A stretch of DNA of 64,000 nucleotides. Origin: JAWCNN01 sp038848005. Its GTDB lineage: Archaea; Thermoproteota; Bathyarchaeia; Bathyarchaeales; Bathycorpusculaceae. Location of the stretch: NCBI GenBank assembly GCA_038848005.1, contig JAWCNZ010000004.1, forward strand, positions 1 through 64,000, written 5' to 3'. The notes beneath the pieces were generated by a model. That model did not search any database. It saw only the letters and a program-made list of their open reading frames with translations, and was not told where the DNA came from. Below, in pieces: positions 61,988-64,000 of this stretch; the stretch's first letter is position 1; each line of letters opens with the position of its first letter. A program made the position numbers and the translations under genes.

Positions 61988-62895
61988 AGATTTCGGGAGA
62001 CACCAAAATTTGCGCTTTAATCGGCGACCCGGTTGAACATTCTCTAAGCCCGCACATCCAAAACGCTGCGTTTAGGCATTTAAACCTCAATTTCGTGTAT
62101 GTTGCCTTTAGAGTTACAAAAGAAAACGTTGAAAGGGCTTTGCAGGGAGCACGGGCGTTGGGAATTAAAGGGTTAAACGTGACCATGCCGTTAAAAACCG
62201 CTGTGGTTGCCCACCTCGACGAACTTGCGCCAGACGCTGAAAAAATGGGTGCGGTCAACACTATACTCAACGATGATGGGCGGTTGATAGGCTATAACAC
62301 CGACGGGTTAGGCGCTATTGAAGCCTTAAAAGCCCACGGGCAAAATCCAGCAGGAAAAAACATTATCGTTTTGGGGGCTGGAGGAGCAGCAAGAGCCGTG
62401 GCTTTCTCGCTTTGTGAAGAAGCAAACACCATCTCGATCCTCAATAGAACCGTGGAAAAAGCCAAAAACCTCGCAGAGGAACTTAGCAAAATCTTTGGAA
62501 AAACTGTAAGATATGGAAGGCTTGATTACGAAACCTTAGCTGAAGAAGTGGAAAATGCGGATATACTCATAAACGCCACTTCGCTCGGCATGGCTCCAAA
62601 CGAAAATGAAACTCCAGTTAACGTGAAGCTTTTACATCGAAACTTGACAGTTTTCGATTTAGTATATAATCCGCTTGAAACCCGACTTTTGAGGGAAGCA
62701 AAAGCCGTTGGAGCGAAAACCGTGGATGGACTTTCCATGCTTGTTTATCAAGGAGCTCTATCCTTTGAAATTTGGACTGGAAAGAAAGCGCCAGTCAACG
62801 TGATGATGAAGGTATGCCGAGAAAGCCTAGAAAATTTGAGGGTGCATAAAAATGATTGGAAAAGCCGTTGTCCACGGAGCAGTAACCATAGTTAA
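61984..62895 (+). CDS. aroE: Shikimate dehydrogenase
   Basis: The protein has the substrate domain ALIGDPVEHSLSPHIQNAAF, the catalytic lysine in GLNVTMPLKTAVVAHLDEL, NTDGLGAIEAL, the NADP loop IIVLGAGGAARAVAFSL with LNRT, and INATSLGMAPNENETP. It starts with a TTG overlapping aroD. The C-terminus (about 15 residues from HKNDWKSRC) overlaps the shikimate kinase gene by 44 bases, an unusually long overlap that may reflect an extended tail. Confidence 0.95.
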   Translation: MKISGDTKICALIGDPVEHSLSPHIQNAAFRHLNLNFVYVAFRVTKENVERALQGARALGIKGLNVTMPLKTAVVAHLDELAPDAEKMGAVNTILNDDGRLIGYNTDGLGAIEALKAHGQNPAGKNIIVLGAGGAARAVAFSLCEEANTISILNRTVEKAKNLAEELSKIFGKTVRYGRLDYETLAEEVENADILINATSLGMAPNENETPVNVKLLHRNLTVFDLVYNPLETRLLREAKAVGAKTVDGLSMLVYQGALSFEIWTGKKAPVNVMMKVCRESLENLRVHKNDWKSRCPRSSNHS

Positions 62896-63721
62896 CGCGA
62901 TTGCGTGTGGTTTAGGCGCTGCTTTAGGCGTGAAGTTATGGACAAAAGCCACGGTAGAGTTAACGGACAAGCCCGGCGAGTTTAAAGGAAGAATAATTTC
63001 AGACCCGAATGAAAATACTGGTTTGATGATAAACACTGTGAAGTGCGTCTTAAAATTTTTTGGTGTGGAAGATAAATATGGCGCTTATGTAGAAACGGAA
63101 TCGAACATTCCAATTGCGAGGGGTTTAAAAAGCAGCAGCGCAGCGGCAAACGCCGTGGCTTTAGCCACCACCGCAGCATTAAACAAAAAAGTTGACGATT
63201 TAACAGTTGTCAAATTGGGGGTGGAAGCCGCCATAAAATCCAAAGTTACAATAACCGGCGCTTTCGACGATGCATGCGCATCCTACTTTGGAAACATAGT
63301 TGTAACGGACAACAAAACCATGAAAATAATTAAAAGCTTTGAAGTAAACGAGAAGAATTATAAAGTTTTAGTTTATGTTCCGCCGGAGAAAGGTTACACG
63401 GCAAACGTCAAAGCTGAAAAGGTTAGGGTTTTAGCCAAAGAAGTGGAAGCCATTCACAAACTGGCGCTTTCGGGAAATTATTGGACCGCAATGACGTTGA
63501 ATGGATTCGTGTATTCGGTTGTTCTTGGATACAACCCAAAAATAGCTTTGGAAGCCCTTATGAACGGCGCAGTAGCTGCGGGTTTATCAGGCACGGGACC
63601 AGCTGTTGCCGCTGTATCTTCCGCCGAAAACGTTGATAAAATAGTTAAAGCTTGGCAGCAATATGAAGGAAAAGTAATCCAAACGGAAATCAACAGCGAA
63701 AAAGCGCATGTTTTGAAGTGA
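62852..63721 (+). CDS. aroK: Shikimate kinase, archaeal GHMP type
   Basis: The 289-residue kinase has the GHMP ATP-binding motif IPIARGLKSSSAAANAVALATTAAL (about 85-109), with VVHGAVTIVNAIACGLGAALGV at the start, ITGAFDDACASYFGNIVVTDN, and AAGLSGTGPAVAAVSS near the C-terminus. It is unrelated to bacterial AroK and phosphorylates shikimate. It overlaps aroE and precedes aroA by 4 bases. Confidence 0.94.
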   Translation: MIGKAVVHGAVTIVNAIACGLGAALGVKLWTKATVELTDKPGEFKGRIISDPNENTGLMINTVKCVLKFFGVEDKYGAYVETESNIPIARGLKSSSAAANAVALATTAALNKKVDDLTVVKLGVEAAIKSKVTITGAFDDACASYFGNIVVTDNKTMKIIKSFEVNEKNYKVLVYVPPEKGYTANVKAEKVRVLAKEVEAIHKLALSGNYWTAMTLNGFVYSVVLGYNPKIALEALMNGAVAAGLSGTGPAVAAVSSAENVDKIVKAWQQYEGKVIQTEINSEKAHVLK

Positions 63722-63725
63722 GAAA

Positions 63726-64000
63726 ATGGCGAAGTTTATAGTGAAAAAAACGGAAAGCCTAAAAGGAACAGTAACAGCACCTTCGTCGAAAGCTCAAACT
63801 CAAAGGGCAATAATTGCAGCATCGCTTTCCGAAGGAAAATCCACGATAAAGTATCCGCTAAAGTGCAGCGACACCCTAGCCACAGCAAAGGCTTGTTTAA
63901 TGTTAGGTGCAAAAATAAAATGGCAAAACACTTCGTTAATTGTGGAGGGCGTTTCAAAACCTAAAACTCCAGAAGACGTAATTTACTGTAAAGGTTCAGG
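63726..64000 (+). CDS. aroA: EPSP synthase (3-phosphoshikimate 1-carboxyvinyltransferase), partial
   Basis: The visible 91 residues start MAKFIVKKTESLKGTVTAPSS and contain the substrate-binding APSSKAQTQRAIIAASLSEGKSTI and CSDTLATAKACLMLGAKI, the N-terminal pattern of EPSP synthase. It transfers enolpyruvate to shikimate 3-phosphate. The gene runs off the end of the window. It is the sixth gene of the aromatic operon seen here. Confidence 0.92.
   Translation, partial: MAKFIVKKTESLKGTVTAPSSKAQTQRAIIAASLSEGKSTIKYPLKCSDTLATAKACLMLGAKIKWQNTSLIVEGVSKPKTPEDVIYCKGS

Noticed and set aside
1..64000. tRNA, rRNA, CRISPR arrays, transposases, integrases, prophage genes
   Set aside because: Looked for on both strands by eye; no convincing example was found. 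A dedicated tRNA and covariance search could still reveal one.

Overview
The window reads as archaeal chromosome. The evidence is archaeal-type translation genes (uS15, eS1/S3Ae), the KEOPS subunit Pcc1, a GAN/RecJ-like DHH nuclease, the GHMP-type shikimate kinase, DHQ synthase II, LysW-dependent biosynthesis, and TATA-box promoters that often sit 20-30 nt from the start codon. The gene mix suggests a TACK-group archaeon, possibly Bathyarchaeia-like. That placement is inference only. No rRNA, tRNA, CRISPR array, transposase or integrase was recognised.

Layout. (1) 1-1008: the end of a membrane-anchored surface protein and a secreted protein split into two frames. (2) 1134-6074: rps15, GAN nuclease, pcc1, serS, rps3ae and moaE. 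(3) 6318-8419: a composite inverted-repeat element, a DUF47/PhoU-like gene, a decayed metallophosphoesterase and a winged-helix regulator. (4) 8472-14773 (minus): his operon hisZ-G-D-C-B-A-IE, divergent from an AbrB+ACT regulator gene. (5) 15290-32049: an XRE-CBS regulator, the LysW cluster (lysW, lysX, argC, argB, argD/lysJ, lysK), a second isopropylmalate-isomerase-like pair with an ACT-domain protein, then argG, argH, carA and carB. (6) 32056-33439: a frameshifted FG-GAP-like surface protein. (7) 33733-41711: asd and an Lrp regulator on the minus strand, divergent from a full DAP-aminotransferase lysine operon (dapA, dapB, lysC, lysA, dapF, dapL). (8) 41708-53639: pheA and ilvD (minus), then a citramalate-synthase-like gene, ilvB, ilvN, ilvC, leuC, leuD, leuB, leuA (plus). 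(9) 53650-56000: a second copy of the composite repeat, then thrB and thrC. (10) 56032-64000: an FkbM methyltransferase remnant, tyrA and a chorismate mutase-aminotransferase fusion (minus), then the aromatic operon: a second aspartokinase, DHQ synthase II, aroD, aroE, shikimate kinase and a partial aroA.

How the genes fit together. About 55 kb is an amino-acid biosynthesis supercluster. Lysine is covered completely by the DAP aminotransferase route, so the LysW carrier cluster, followed by argG/argH/carAB, most likely makes ornithine and arginine. The aspartokinase in the aromatic operon fits archaeal aromatic synthesis that starts from aspartate semialdehyde. Missing from the window are hisF, hisH, argF, homoserine dehydrogenase and the aldolase that precedes DHQ synthase II.

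The most notable find is upstream of the aromatic operon. A 22-codon leader ORF ends in a 14-residue stretch with eight Phe/Tyr/Trp residues. It overlaps a 12-bp stem, a 10-bp stem follows it, and a weaker alternative pairing between them is possible, all just before the Shine-Dalgarno of the first gene. This is the layout of ribosome-mediated attenuation, which as far as I know is not an established mechanism in archaea. A shared ACCAA/TTGGT dyad at the lysW, argG and aromatic promoters, and a symmetric divergent his/AbrB-ACT promoter, are further regulatory leads.
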